Source: Gemmatimonadota bacterium
GTDB lineage: Bacteria; Gemmatimonadota; Gemmatimonadetes; Gemmatimonadales; GWC2-71-9
Direction of reading: 5' to 3'
Length of the DNA: 64,000 nucleotides
Assembly (NCBI GenBank): GCA_040388535.1
Contig: JAZKBR010000002.1
Span: 124,001 to 188,000 of the forward strand
Part shown: in pieces, positions 1 to 8,939 of the stretch
How the letters are laid out: every line of letters starts with the position of its first letter
How positions within the stretch are numbered: the first letter of the stretch is position 1
Position numbers and translations under genes: made by a program
The notes under the pieces: generated by a model
Database searches by the model: none
The model's input: only the letters and a program-made list of their open reading frames with translations
Told to the model about the DNA's origin: nothing

Positions 1-860
1 GTCACCCCGATCTTGCCGGGATTCTTCTTGAGCTCGTCGATCAGCCCGTTGGTGGCCTGCAGGGTTTTCCGGAGATCAACATACAACCCCGAGTCCGACG
101 CCAGCTTGCCCAGGGTTCCGTCGCCCCGCTGAATCTTCGCCAGCAGCGAGTCCATCCGGGTCGAGGTCGCAGCCAGACGGTCGGCAAGCGCCCCGGTCGA
201 GCGCATCGTGGAATCGAGCCGGGTCTGGAGCGACTTGGCGTCGAGTTGCTGCAGCGTGGTGTCGAGCCGTGCCGACGTCTGCTGCAACGACCGCATCGTG
301 CTGTTAACCTCGGCCGTGGGGCCGCCCTTCTGGTCGCTCAGGTAGCGGAGCAGCTTGTCTGTCGTGGTCAGGGTATGGCGCAAGTCGATCACCAGCCCCG
401 TGTCGAGCATCCGGTTGAGTGAAGTCAGCGTCTGCGACGCCTGGTCGGCAATCACGGCGCCCTTGTCGAAGATCCCCTTCTCGACCGTGCCGATGATCGT
501 CGCACCCTTCGCCAGCGGTTCGCCGGTCCCGGGGTCGAAGTTCACGATCACGTCGCCGAGCATCCCGACGCTGCCGATCGAGGCCTTGGCATTCTTCGCC
601 GGCACGATCTTCTCCGAGAAGATGATGCCGATGCGCACCTTGCCGACACCCTCGAAGGTGATCCCGTCGACCCGGCCAACTGGTGCACCGGAGATGCGCA
701 CCGGCGCGCCATCCTTGAGGTTGCCGATGTTGTCGAACAGCACCATGACATCGGGGCTCTTGATGCTCTTGTTGCGCAGGAACATCCCGCCACCCACGAA
801 CGCGAGCGCGCCCAGGATCACGAGCAGTCCGACGGCGGCTTCCTTCTGATATGAATTCAT
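1..860 (-). CDS. mlaD: MlaD-like MCE-domain lipid-transport protein (3' end outside window)
   Basis: This is the substrate-binding subunit of an Mla-type phospholipid transporter between inner and outer membrane. The ATG is at 860 and the frame stays open to the window edge, so about 286 codons are visible and the stop lies outside. One N-terminal transmembrane helix (about residues 8-25, GLLVILGALAFVGGGMF) is followed by an MCE domain (about 30-115). A long polar helical tail, rich in leucine and threonine with repeated Q..LD.T spacing, follows and is typical of MCE proteins that form a tunnel or needle. It starts 13 bp after the mlaF stop, as the third gene of mlaE-mlaF-mlaD. The MCE assignment rests on architecture and operon context. 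Confidence 0.88.
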   Translation of the reverse strand, partial: MNSYQKEAAVGLLVILGALAFVGGGMFLRNKSIKSPDVMVLFDNIGNLKDGAPVRISGAPVGRVDGITFEGVGKVRIGIIFSEKIVPAKNAKASIGSVGMLGDVIVNFDPGTGEPLAKGATIIGTVEKGIFDKGAVIADQASQTLTSLNRMLDTGLVIDLRHTLTTTDKLLRYLSDQKGGPTAEVNSTMRSLQQTSARLDTTLQQLDAKSLQTRLDSTMRSTGALADRLAATSTRMDSLLAKIQRGDGTLGKLASDSGLYVDLRKTLQATNGLIDELKKNPGKIGV

Positions 861-873
861 CGGTCAGTCCCGG

Positions 874-1616
874 TCAGATGGGCTCATTGTCGAAGTCGCG
901 TTCGAGGAACGCTCTGACTTCTGGTACGGTCGAATCACGGAATTCTTCCGGTGTGCCGATCGCGACGATCTTTCCCTGCGTCAGCAGCGCGATCCGGTCA
1001 GCCGTGCGGAAGGCACCCCGGACGTCGTGGGTCACCATGATCGAGGTCACACCAAGCTCGGTATCGAGCCGCTTGATCATCGTGTCGATCACATCCGAGT
1101 TCACCGGATCAAGCCCCGAGGTCGGCTCGTCATAGAGCAGGTACTTCGGCTTCCCCGCGATCGCCCGGGCGATCCCGACCCGCTTGCGCATCCCGCCCGA
1201 GAGTTCTGACGGCATCTTCCGAGCGGTTTCAGGCACCAGGTTCACGATCTTGAGGCATTCCCCCACCCGCTTCTCGACGAACTCGGTGTCGTTGAACTGT
1301 GCCGGGTCGGTCAGGCCGAGCCGGATATTCTCGTGCACGTTCATCGAGTCGAAGAGCGCGCCATTCTGGAAGACGTAGCCGATGGTCGAACGCAGCGCCG
1401 CCAGCTCCTTGCGCTTGAGCTTGGCCACATACAGCCCGTCGACAATCACTTCACCCCGGTCGGGCCGCAGCAGCCCGATGATATGCTTGAGCAGCACGCT
1501 CTTGCCGGTGCCCGACGGCCCGAGGAGCGCCAGGGTCTCGCCTTCATTGACGGTAAGCGTGACGCCGTCGAGGACGACCTGGGCGCCGAAGCGTTTGGCG
1601 ACATCGCGGAGTTCGA

Positions 1617-1620
<4 letters not shown>
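874..1620 (-). CDS. mlaF: Mla-type ABC transporter ATPase
   Basis: This cytoplasmic ATPase drives the Mla phospholipid transporter. It has 248 residues and a complete ABC fold: Walker A GPSGTGKS (34-41), Q-loop FQNGALFDSM, signature LSGGMRKRVGIARAI, Walker B YLLYDEPTSGLD, and switch histidine in MVTHD. The LSGGM signature and the GALFDSM Q-loop region are characteristic of MlaF/Ttg2A proteins. The start overlaps the mlaE stop by 4 bp (ATGA), so the two are probably translationally coupled. Gene order permease-ATPase-MCE differs from the E. coli F-E-D order. Confidence 0.93.
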
Positions 1621-2405
<785 letters not shown>

Positions 2406-2442
2406 CGGCTTGCGACTCCTCGACCGTGGATCATCACACCTC

Positions 2443-2448
2443 TATCTT
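2443..2448 (+). promoter_or_regulatory. Candidate -10 box (TATCTT) of a leaderless mutY transcript
   Basis: TATCTT lies 8 bp before the GTG at 2457, and no Shine-Dalgarno sequence is visible in between. The same hexamer precedes two other starts in this window at 5-6 bp. No convincing -35 element is seen. Confidence 0.4.
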
Positions 2449-2456
2449 GTGCTCCA

Positions 2457-3188
2457 GTGAACCTCAAGTCTATCCCTGCCATCGCCGAGCAACGCATCCG
2501 GGTCAAGCGGCGCCTGCTGACCTGGTTCCGGCGCCACGGCCGTGACCTGCCCTGGCGTCGGACGCGCGACCCCTATCAGATCCTGGTGTCTGAAGTCATG
2601 CTCCAGCAGACGCAGGTGTCGCGGGTCGAGGGATACTGGGCCCGCTTCCTCGAACGCTTTCCGACCATCCACCATCTCGCCGAGGCACCGCCGCGCCGGG
2701 TGCAGGAATCGTGGGCCGGGCTCGGCTATTACCGCCGTGCCACCAACCTCCACCTGCTTGCCCGCGAGGTGGTGACGCACCACGGCGGAGAATTGCCACG
2801 CGACGTCACGGCACTCCGGGCGCTCCCGGGGGTCGGTGCCTACACCGCAGGTGCGGTCGCCTCGTTCGCCTATGAGCTCCCCGAACCTGCTGTCGACACC
2901 AATGTCGCGCGGGTATTACGCCGGATCTTTCACCCCCGACTCCCTCCCGGCGCGAAGGGTGAGAAGCAACTCTGGGCCACCGCGAGCACCCTCGTGTCGC
3001 GGCGCGGACTCACGACCTGGACCATCAATCAGGCGCTGATGGAACTCGGCGCCCTGATCTGCACCGCCCGCGTGAAGCACTGCGACCGCTGCCCGGTGCG
3101 CGACCTCTGTCGCACCGGCGCCGTTCAGCTGCGTGGCGCGACCCGCAAGAGTGCCACGGTCCGGTCGAGGTCACGCGGCAGGACGTAG
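2457..3188 (+). CDS. mutY: A/G-specific adenine glycosylase, short form
   Basis: This DNA repair glycosylase removes adenine mispaired with 8-oxoguanine or guanine. The HhH-GPD catalytic core is complete. Glu46 (in SEVMLQQTQ) is the expected catalytic acid and Asp147 (PAVDTNVAR) stabilises the intermediate. A helix-hairpin-helix LPGVGAYTAGA is present, and the [4Fe-4S] cysteines C202-x6-C209-x2-C212-x5-C218 fit the family. From the GTG at 2457 the protein is 243 residues, so the C-terminal Nudix-like 8-oxoG recognition domain found in E. coli MutY is missing. The frame is open further upstream to 2376, but that would run into mlaE. The last 64 bp overlap the convergent aminotransferase gene. 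Confidence 0.9.
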   Translation: MNLKSIPAIAEQRIRVKRRLLTWFRRHGRDLPWRRTRDPYQILVSEVMLQQTQVSRVEGYWARFLERFPTIHHLAEAPPRRVQESWAGLGYYRRATNLHLLAREVVTHHGGELPRDVTALRALPGVGAYTAGAVASFAYELPEPAVDTNVARVLRRIFHPRLPPGAKGEKQLWATASTLVSRRGLTTWTINQALMELGALICTARVKHCDRCPVRDLCRTGAVQLRGATRKSATVRSRSRGRT

Positions 3189-4366
3189 ATGTGCGAACTC
3201 AGGCGCAGATATTCGTAGCCGTACTCTGCGATCCGTCGTGTCCGGATCCGCTCCCGCCCAAGGTACCCTTGCAGTTGTTCCGCACTGATGCCATCCATCG
3301 TGAACGACACCATCGGCGATCGCATCGCCGCCGCGCGCGGCGAGAGCAGCTTCACGCGCGGATTCTCCCGCAGCGCGTCGAAGAGATGCGTGCCGAGACG
3401 ACGAATGCGCTGCTCGATCGCCGTCGAGCCGATGGCATTTTGGAAGGCCACTGCCGCCCGCATTCCGGCGACGAGTGAGTCATTGCTGGTACCGACATGT
3501 TCGAAGCGCGCGATCAGGTCGCTGTTCCAGTCGCCCGAGCCGATCAGCGGCCAGGTGCTCTTGATGCGGTCGGGATGCACCACCAGCAGGCCAGTGCCCT
3601 TGGGCGCCAGCAACCACTTGTGCGTCGAGGTGCAGTAGTAGTCGGCATTGAGCGCCTGCAGGTTGTTCACCAGCATGCCGGGCGGATGTGCGGCGTCAAT
3701 GACACTCACAATGCCTCGCGCTCGCGCCCATCGCACCAGCTCGGCCGCAGGCTGGATCATGCCGGTCGTGAACAGGACCTGCGAGATCATCACCACCCTG
3801 GTGCGCGGCGTCACTTCGCGCTGCCACGCCGCGAGCAACTCGCCCTCGTCTTTGGGATCGAGCGGCGGCGTGAACTGACGGAAGACCACACCGCGCCGCT
3901 TCGCCAGCAGATCCCACGCGCACCGGCCACCAATGTGTTCATGCGTCGTTGCCAGCACCTCATCACCCGCGGCGAGTTCGAGGCCGTTGGCCACCACATT
4001 CATCGCTTCGGTGGTGTTGCGGACGATCGCCACACTGCCGGGCCACGCGCCGAGAAAACTCTCCAGCTCTGCGTGCACGGCCTTCACGTCGACCGCTTCC
4101 TGGCCGATCATCCGCTCGAACGCGCGCATATGATGGATGGTGGCGTCGAGCACCGGCAGCGGGCAGGCGCCGTAGGTCCCGGTGTTGAGATGGGTCCCTT
4201 CGATCACGAACTCGGCGGCAATCCGCTCCCACGCCGGCTCGTCGTCTGGCGCTGGGCCGTGCGGCAGCGCCGAGGTCGTGCGCGGCGGCAGCGTCGCGTG
4301 GGCCAGACCGGAGAAGCCCGGAAGCGCGGCGGCCAGCGCGAGCAGGTCGCGGCGCGAGATCGTCAT
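3125..4366 (-). CDS. Tat-exported class V aminotransferase (isopenicillin-N-epimerase-like)
   Basis: This is a PLP-dependent fold-type I enzyme of class V, 413 residues from the ATG at 4366. The N-terminus MTISRRDLLALAAALPGF is a twin-arginine signal, so the enzyme is probably exported folded with its cofactor. The PLP lysine is in STHKWLLAPKGTG, the cofactor-binding Asp in SVIDAAHPPG, and the R-N-T-T-E motif near residue 115 is typical of NifS/epimerase relatives. The substrate is unknown. The start overlaps the preceding gene by 4 bp. It is the last gene of the nadE operon. Its 3' end overlaps mutY by 64 bp. Confidence 0.85.
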   Translation of the reverse strand: MTISRRDLLALAAALPGFSGLAHATLPPRTTSALPHGPAPDDEPAWERIAAEFVIEGTHLNTGTYGACPLPVLDATIHHMRAFERMIGQEAVDVKAVHAELESFLGAWPGSVAIVRNTTEAMNVVANGLELAAGDEVLATTHEHIGGRCAWDLLAKRRGVVFRQFTPPLDPKDEGELLAAWQREVTPRTRVVMISQVLFTTGMIQPAAELVRWARARGIVSVIDAAHPPGMLVNNLQALNADYYCTSTHKWLLAPKGTGLLVVHPDRIKSTWPLIGSGDWNSDLIARFEHVGTSNDSLVAGMRAAVAFQNAIGSTAIEQRIRRLGTHLFDALRENPRVKLLSPRAAAMRSPMVSFTMDGISAEQLQGYLGRERIRTRRIAEYGYEYLRLSSHIYVLPRDLDRTVALLRVAPRS

Positions 4367-4821
4367 CCGGTGCGGTAGAGGGCGCCGGCGACCAGCGCGA
4401 GGAAGGAGAAGATCCCGCCGATCATCCCGGTGATCCGAAGCCGGGTGCGCGCCGCATCGAATGCGGCCGCCGTGTCGCCGAGCGGCTCGAGCCTCGAGAG
4501 GCGACCGGCCGCGGGCATGGCACCGAGCAGTGTGACCAGCGCGCCGAGCAGACCCATCCCCTGCATCATGCCGAGCCACGGCACCGACTGTCCGGAGAGG
4601 GCACCGTACATCCGCAGCGTGAGGACCACTCCGGAAGCGACCGTGAGCAGCGATCCTGGCGCCACCAGCCAGCGATAGAGCGCCGCCTGCACATCGGCCA
4701 CACCACCCCAGAGCGAGCGATCGAGCCGGTTCATCGTGATCCCGGCCATCATCACGCCGAGTCCACCGCCGAGCCACGCGACGAAGGCCAGGAAGTGCAC
4801 CAGCCGCCAGGTGCCGCTCAT
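4363..4821 (-). CDS. Four-helix membrane protein of unknown function
   Basis: This 152-residue protein has about four predicted transmembrane helices (near residues 5-27, 48-70, 85-105, 130-150) and few charged residues. WRLVHFLAFVAWLGGGL at the N-terminus resembles the first helix of CopD/DUF2269-type membrane proteins, but the similarity is only impressionistic. It is embedded in the nadE operon with 4-bp overlaps on both sides, directly ahead of the exported aminotransferase. No function is assigned. Confidence 0.75.
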   Translation of the reverse strand: MSGTWRLVHFLAFVAWLGGGLGVMMAGITMNRLDRSLWGGVADVQAALYRWLVAPGSLLTVASGVVLTLRMYGALSGQSVPWLGMMQGMGLLGALVTLLGAMPAAGRLSRLEPLGDTAAAFDAARTRLRITGMIGGIFSFLALVAGALYRTG

Positions 4822-5252
4822 CGGGCCACCGCATCGAAGCTTGCATCAATCAGCTGCCGGCCATCGACGCCACCGGTGATCTCGTGCCAGTACTCCACCC
4901 GCTCCTCGCCCGCACGCCAGCAGAGGTAGACCAGTCGGTCGTCGTGCATGGTGGGGAAGTCGACCAGGCCGGCCTCGAAGTCCTTGAAATGGCAGCCGAT
5001 CTGCGTCAACTCGTCGAGGCACGACTCGATCTCGCCGGCGAGCCGACCCGCGGCGAGACGCTGCTCGCGAGCCGAGTCGGTTTCGCCATCGGCAGTCACG
5101 TCGGCCTGGGCGAGTTCGTAGGCGGCCACGGCGGCCCGCCACCGCGGATGCAGGTCGATCAGGTCCTGCACGATCCGCCGCACCAGGGGGAGCGTCGCGT
5201 TCGCCTGGTCGACAGAGAATTGGCGGACATCAACGGTAGCAGTCTCGGTCAT
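4818..5252 (-). CDS. DUF2203 family protein
   Basis: This 144-residue soluble protein matches DUF2203. It begins with FSVDQANATLPLVRRIVQDL, contains a helical middle, and ends with the conserved block IGCHFKDFEAGLVDFPTMHDDRLVYLCWRAGEERVEYWHEITGG followed by GRQLID. The biochemical role of the family is unknown. It overlaps its neighbours by 4 bp on both sides inside the nadE operon. Confidence 0.85.
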   Translation of the reverse strand: MTETATVDVRQFSVDQANATLPLVRRIVQDLIDLHPRWRAAVAAYELAQADVTADGETDSAREQRLAAGRLAGEIESCLDELTQIGCHFKDFEAGLVDFPTMHDDRLVYLCWRAGEERVEYWHEITGGVDGRQLIDASFDAVAR

Positions 5253-6085
5253 GCACCCTCCTGCAGGTCAGCCAGTGCCTTCTGCATCGACAGGTAACCC
5301 GCTTCGGCATACTCGGGGATCTTTTCCATCGCGAAAGTAGCCGCCCGGTCGCTGATCGGGCGCAACCAGATCAACGGCGGGGCGCCCGGGTCGAGTTCCC
5401 AGTGTTCGCGCATCAGCTCGGTCGAACCAGCCATCAGCCAGCCGATCGCGGTGTCTGCCGCGGCAACAAATGGCGGAGGCACCTGCACTGGCGCCCCTTG
5501 CTCGTCGAACGCGGGGCCAACATGAATCGCAATCACGAAATCACACGCAATGCTACGGGCCTGACGCAGCGGGACCACGGCGCGCAGCCCCCCGTCATAG
5601 AACTCCCGACCGTTCACCGGCGCTGCAGCAAAATAAGGCGGCAGGGCGCAGGTAGCGACGAGTACATCGAGAATCGGCGCATCCTCGCCGCCCGTTCCGA
5701 ACGCCACTTCCCTGCCACTCTTCACTTCCGTCGCGGTGACCGTCACCGGGGTCGTCAACTCCGCAAATCGTTGCACCGGAATGATACGCCGGATCGCCTC
5801 GCGCAGAGGCCCGGTCTTGAGCAGCGCGCGGGCCCAGATCCCCTTGAAGAGCTGTAGCCGCTCCGGCGCGATCACGTCGTGCTGCTTCACCCGGGCGAAG
5901 CGATCGAGAATCGCGGCTGGCTCCTCCCCACTCGCCAGTGCGACGGCAATCACGCCCCCCATCGACGTGCCGACGAAATGCACCGGACGGATCCCTGCCT
6001 CGTAGAGCGCCCGCGCCGCGCCGAGATGCGCCGCCGCCTTCGCGCCGCCCCCGCTCAGCACCAGCACGACCCGGGGCGCGTTCAC
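5249..6085 (-). CDS. Patatin-like phospholipase (RssA-like)
   Basis: This is a Ser-Asp dyad acyl hydrolase of the patatin family, 278 residues, GTG start. The oxyanion motif GGGAKAAAH (12-20), nucleophile Ser41 in GTSMG and catalytic Asp164 in YDGGLR are all present. The single compact domain, with no nucleotide-binding or beta-barrel domain, matches the RssA/YchK size class. It probably hydrolyses phospholipid or lysophospholipid acyl chains in the cytoplasm or at the inner membrane. It overlaps the upstream thioesterase gene by 4 bp, which links lipid or acyl hydrolysis functions in this operon. Confidence 0.9.
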   Translation of the reverse strand: MNAPRVVLVLSGGGAKAAAHLGAARALYEAGIRPVHFVGTSMGGVIAVALASGEEPAAILDRFARVKQHDVIAPERLQLFKGIWARALLKTGPLREAIRRIIPVQRFAELTTPVTVTATEVKSGREVAFGTGGEDAPILDVLVATCALPPYFAAAPVNGREFYDGGLRAVVPLRQARSIACDFVIAIHVGPAFDEQGAPVQVPPPFVAAADTAIGWLMAGSTELMREHWELDPGAPPLIWLRPISDRAATFAMEKIPEYAEAGYLSMQKALADLQEGA

Positions 6086-6549
6086 TTCTTCTTGTGATGT
6101 TCGCGGTATTGCTCGGCCGCCGTGTAGCGCGCCTGCTCTTCTTCGGTCCCCGGAATCAGCCGCGGCACCTGCTTTGGCCGACCGTAGTCATCGATCGCCA
6201 CGAACACCACGTGCGCGGTGTGGGTGTTGTGTCGCTCACCGGTGCTTGGCTTCTCGGCGAACACCTCGACCGTGATGTCCATCGACGACTTGCCCACGAA
6301 GTCCACGGTCGCGCAGCAGGTCACCAGCGATCCGATTGGAATCCGTTCCCTGAAGTCCATCGTGTGAATCGAGGCAGTGACGCAGCGGCCTCCGGCGTGG
6401 CGAATCGCCGCGATGGCGGCCGCCTGGTCGACCAGCGCGAGCAGGTTCCCGCCGAAGAGGTCGCCGAGCAGGTTCGACATGTGCGGCATCACCAGCGTGG
6501 AAATCTCGCCACGCGAGTACGACATCGGACGACTTTCGGGAAGCGACAT
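6082..6549 (-). CDS. Acyl-CoA thioesterase, hotdog fold (YciA-like)
   Basis: This enzyme hydrolyses acyl-CoA thioesters. It has 155 residues from the ATG at 6549. The motif HMSNLLGDLFGGNLLALVDQAAAIAA is the hotdog helix of YciA/BFIT-type thioesterases, and TASIHTMDFRERIPIGSLV is the following conserved strand. One in-frame codon upstream is a TTG. The ATG is preferred because it forms a TGATG junction with the nadE stop. A lysine-rich tail (EHHKKK) ends the protein. It is the second gene of the nadE operon. Confidence 0.88.
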   Translation of the reverse strand: MSLPESRPMSYSRGEISTLVMPHMSNLLGDLFGGNLLALVDQAAAIAAIRHAGGRCVTASIHTMDFRERIPIGSLVTCCATVDFVGKSSMDITVEVFAEKPSTGERHNTHTAHVVFVAIDDYGRPKQVPRLIPGTEEEQARYTAAEQYREHHKKK

Positions 6550-8342
6550 CAATAGTCCACGGGCCGGAGGTAATACTCGCCAATCGCGGTCTGACTCAGC
6601 ATCGCCACACTCGGCAGCTTGCGCTTCCAGTGCGTCGTGTCGAGCCGCTTGCGGACAAGAGTGATTTCCGCCTGGGAGAAGCCGCCCGCAACAATCGCCT
6701 GCTCGGCGTGCCCCTGCAGCAGCAGATCCAGGATAGCATCGGCGTGAGCATACGAGATGCCGAAATCGGACTCGTCGGTCTGCCCCTGCACCAGGTCGGC
6801 GCTCGCCGGCTTGTCGATGATCTCGGTCGGGACATCAAGGTGACGGGCCAGTTCCCAGACCTGGGTCTTGAACAGGTCGCCGAGCGGATTCACCGGGGGC
6901 GCATCGTCGGCGTGCCAGGTGAAATAGCCGAGCAGGCGCTCGCTCTTGTTGCCGGTGCCGAGCGGGAGCGCCGCATATGCCGCACTCAGGTCGAACAGTG
7001 TGAGCATCCGCGTCCGGGCCATCACGTTGCCGAGACGGGCTGGTGTGGGTGTGGATCCGCACGCTGCGGCGTACCCGTCAACTGCCGCAGAGATCTCGAC
7101 CGTCCGCTCGGTGATGCCGAGCGATTCGACGACGAGTCGCGCGTGCGCCAGCGAATCCGGACTCGAAGTTCGGTAGGGCATCCGCACGGCGATCACATTT
7201 TCCGGTCCGAACGCCTGGGCTGCAAGTGTGGCGACGACGGCGGAGTCGACGCCTCCGGAGAGTCCGACGATCACCTTGCTGAAGCCGCGCCGACGCGAGA
7301 CCTCGTCGCGCAGGAATCCGGTCAGCCAGCGACGGGTCAGTTCCGGATCGATGGCGAGACGAGAACGCGGCGCCGGGGCCGCCAGCCGGCTCTTCGATGA
7401 GGCGGCAGGCGCAATGCTCGCTGGCACCGCCGTCTCGGGTCGACCGGTGAGCGACTGCTTCCGGGCGCGGTCAAGTTCCTCGATCATGTGCGGCAGCCGC
7501 TGTTCGAGATCGGCCAGCAACGGCGACCCCGCCCGCTCTCGCGCGATCTCCTCGAGGTCGATGGTGTGCTGCACCACCGCGTCTTCGAACAGCGGCGCCC
7601 GAACCAGCGTATCGCCACTCGGCCCGGCCATCACCGAGCCACCAGGAAAATTCTTGCCGCCCTCGAAGCCGACCAACTGGGTCAGCGTGACGTAGACGCC
7701 ATGCTCACCGGCGATGTCGCGCGCGAGTCGCTCCCAACGTGCCAGTGACCCAGGTTGCCCCGGTTGAATTTCGTCGGGGGCGATTCCGCGCGCCGGGCTC
7801 GCTGCGACCACGGCGATCAGCTGCGCTCCGTCCACGGCGGCGATCGTTCCGGTGATCGCGTGCCAGGCATCCTCGCACACGAGCATGGCCGCGCGACCGA
7901 AGCGGGTGTTGAACGCGCGAACTTCGCGCCCGGCCTCGACGAATCGCTCTTCGTCGAAGACACCGTAGGTCGGCAGGAAAATCTTGCGATGGATGTGACG
8001 AACCCCGGCGTCGTCGCCACCGAGTGCAATCCAGATCGCCGAGTTGTGGAGCCGGTCGTTCCAGCGTTCGTAGAACCCGAGGGTGATCTCCACCGGTGGT
8101 GTCCCGGCCCGCGCGTGCCGCGCAGAGAGCTCCGCAAAGAGCGCCTCGGCGGTCAGGGCGTGCTCCCGCACCCCGCCTTCGAGGAAGTAACCGGTGAGAA
8201 TCGTTTCGGGCAGGCAGATGAGGTCCGGCGGTGCCGGCGACGCGGCAAAGGTCCGGAAGAGCTCCTCGATCCGGTCGAGATTCGCGCTCGGCGACCCCTT
8301 GGTCGGCCGGAATGAACAGAGCGCCACGGTGATCGCAGACAT
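6549..8342 (-). CDS. nadE: Glutamine-dependent NAD+ synthetase
   Basis: This enzyme amidates nicotinic acid adenine dinucleotide to NAD+ using glutamine and ATP. The ATG at 8342 gives 597 residues. The N-terminal nitrilase-type glutaminase domain carries the triad Glu46, Lys120 and Cys156 (PETI, HRKIF, VCEDAW). The C-terminal ATP-pyrophosphatase domain has SGGVDS (362-367) and the later GTGNKSE motif. It is the first gene of a six-gene minus-strand operon. A TATCTT box lies 5 bp upstream of the ATG with no ribosome-binding site, suggesting a leaderless mRNA. An in-frame extension to 8435 would overlap the divergent gene. Confidence 0.95.
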   Translation of the reverse strand: MSAITVALCSFRPTKGSPSANLDRIEELFRTFAASPAPPDLICLPETILTGYFLEGGVREHALTAEALFAELSARHARAGTPPVEITLGFYERWNDRLHNSAIWIALGGDDAGVRHIHRKIFLPTYGVFDEERFVEAGREVRAFNTRFGRAAMLVCEDAWHAITGTIAAVDGAQLIAVVAASPARGIAPDEIQPGQPGSLARWERLARDIAGEHGVYVTLTQLVGFEGGKNFPGGSVMAGPSGDTLVRAPLFEDAVVQHTIDLEEIARERAGSPLLADLEQRLPHMIEELDRARKQSLTGRPETAVPASIAPAASSKSRLAAPAPRSRLAIDPELTRRWLTGFLRDEVSRRRGFSKVIVGLSGGVDSAVVATLAAQAFGPENVIAVRMPYRTSSPDSLAHARLVVESLGITERTVEISAAVDGYAAACGSTPTPARLGNVMARTRMLTLFDLSAAYAALPLGTGNKSERLLGYFTWHADDAPPVNPLGDLFKTQVWELARHLDVPTEIIDKPASADLVQGQTDESDFGISYAHADAILDLLLQGHAEQAIVAGGFSQAEITLVRKRLDTTHWKRKLPSVAMLSQTAIGEYYLRPVDY

Positions 8343-8347
8343 GCTCA

Positions 8348-8353
8348 AAGATA
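8348..8353 (-). promoter_or_regulatory. Candidate -10 box (TATCTT) of leaderless nadE transcript
   Basis: Read on the minus strand, TATCTT ends 5 bp before the nadE ATG at 8342. There is no Shine-Dalgarno sequence. No clear -35 is seen. The adjacent plus-strand TATATT (8368-8373) may serve the divergent gene at 8401. Confidence 0.4.
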
Positions 8354-8400
8354 CCCCGTGGAGGACGTATATTGCCGCGTCACCTATCGCGAGAACTCCG

Positions 8401-8862
8401 ATGTCCCTGCTCAACGCCCTCGCCGGCGCAACCAACGCCTCTCAACCCCTCCCCTGGCTCGCCACCGCCGGACAGCCGAGCGCGGAGCAATTCGCGGCGG
8501 CCCGGGAGGCCGGGGTCCAGGTCGTCATCGACCTGCGGGATCCGATGGAACAGCGCCCCTTCGATGAGCCGGCCACACTTCGTGCGCTCGGTATCGAGTA
8601 CATCAACATTCCGGTCTCGTCCGGGGCCCTGAGCACCGCGACGCTCGAAAAGATTCTGGCAGCGTTGCGTGCGCACGCAGGCACGCCCACGATCCTGCAT
8701 TGCGCCAGTGCGAACCGGGTCGGTGGCGCCCTGCTTCCCTACTTCATTCTCGACGAAGGAATGAGTGAGCAGGATGGCATCGACGCGGCGATGCGCGTCG
8801 GTCTGCGGAGCGCGGAGTTCATGGCATGGGGCAGCGACTATGCCCGGAGCAAGCAGGGATAG
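8401..8862 (+). CDS. BLH/DUF442-type tyrosine-phosphatase-like protein
   Basis: This 153-residue cytoplasmic protein has the fold pattern of beta-lactamase-hydrolase-like (DUF442) phosphatases: a strand VQVVIDLRDP followed later by the P-loop-like segment ILHCASANRVGGAL. There Cys and Arg are spaced as C-x4-R rather than the classical C-x5-R, which is common in this subfamily. The start was placed at the ATG at 8401. The frame is open upstream, but that would overlap nadE. It may dephosphorylate proteins or small molecules; the substrate is unknown. A strong terminator follows. Confidence 0.72.
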   Translation: MSLLNALAGATNASQPLPWLATAGQPSAEQFAAAREAGVQVVIDLRDPMEQRPFDEPATLRALGIEYINIPVSSGALSTATLEKILAALRAHAGTPTILHCASANRVGGALLPYFILDEGMSEQDGIDAAMRVGLRSAEFMAWGSDYARSKQG

Positions 8863-8885
8863 CCCGGTCAGCACGCTCGAAATAC

Positions 8886-8920
8886 GAAGGGCTCCGCCAA
8901 CCGGCGGAGCCCTTCGTTTC
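8886..8920. terminator. Bidirectional intrinsic terminator
   Basis: A 13-bp perfect stem GAAGGGCTCCGCC/GGCGGAGCCCTTC (8886-8898 with 8903-8915) with an AACC loop is followed by GTTTC on the plus strand. On the minus strand it is followed by GTATTT. It lies between the convergent genes ending at 8862 and 8940 and can serve both. Confidence 0.85.
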
Positions 8921-8939
8921 TGCGGATGTCGCGGTGCGA

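Noticed and set aside
4367-4849. Upstream extension of the aminotransferase frame to 4849
   Set aside because: Those codons lie inside the membrane-protein gene. The Tat signal starting at 4366 with a 4-bp overlap marks the true start.
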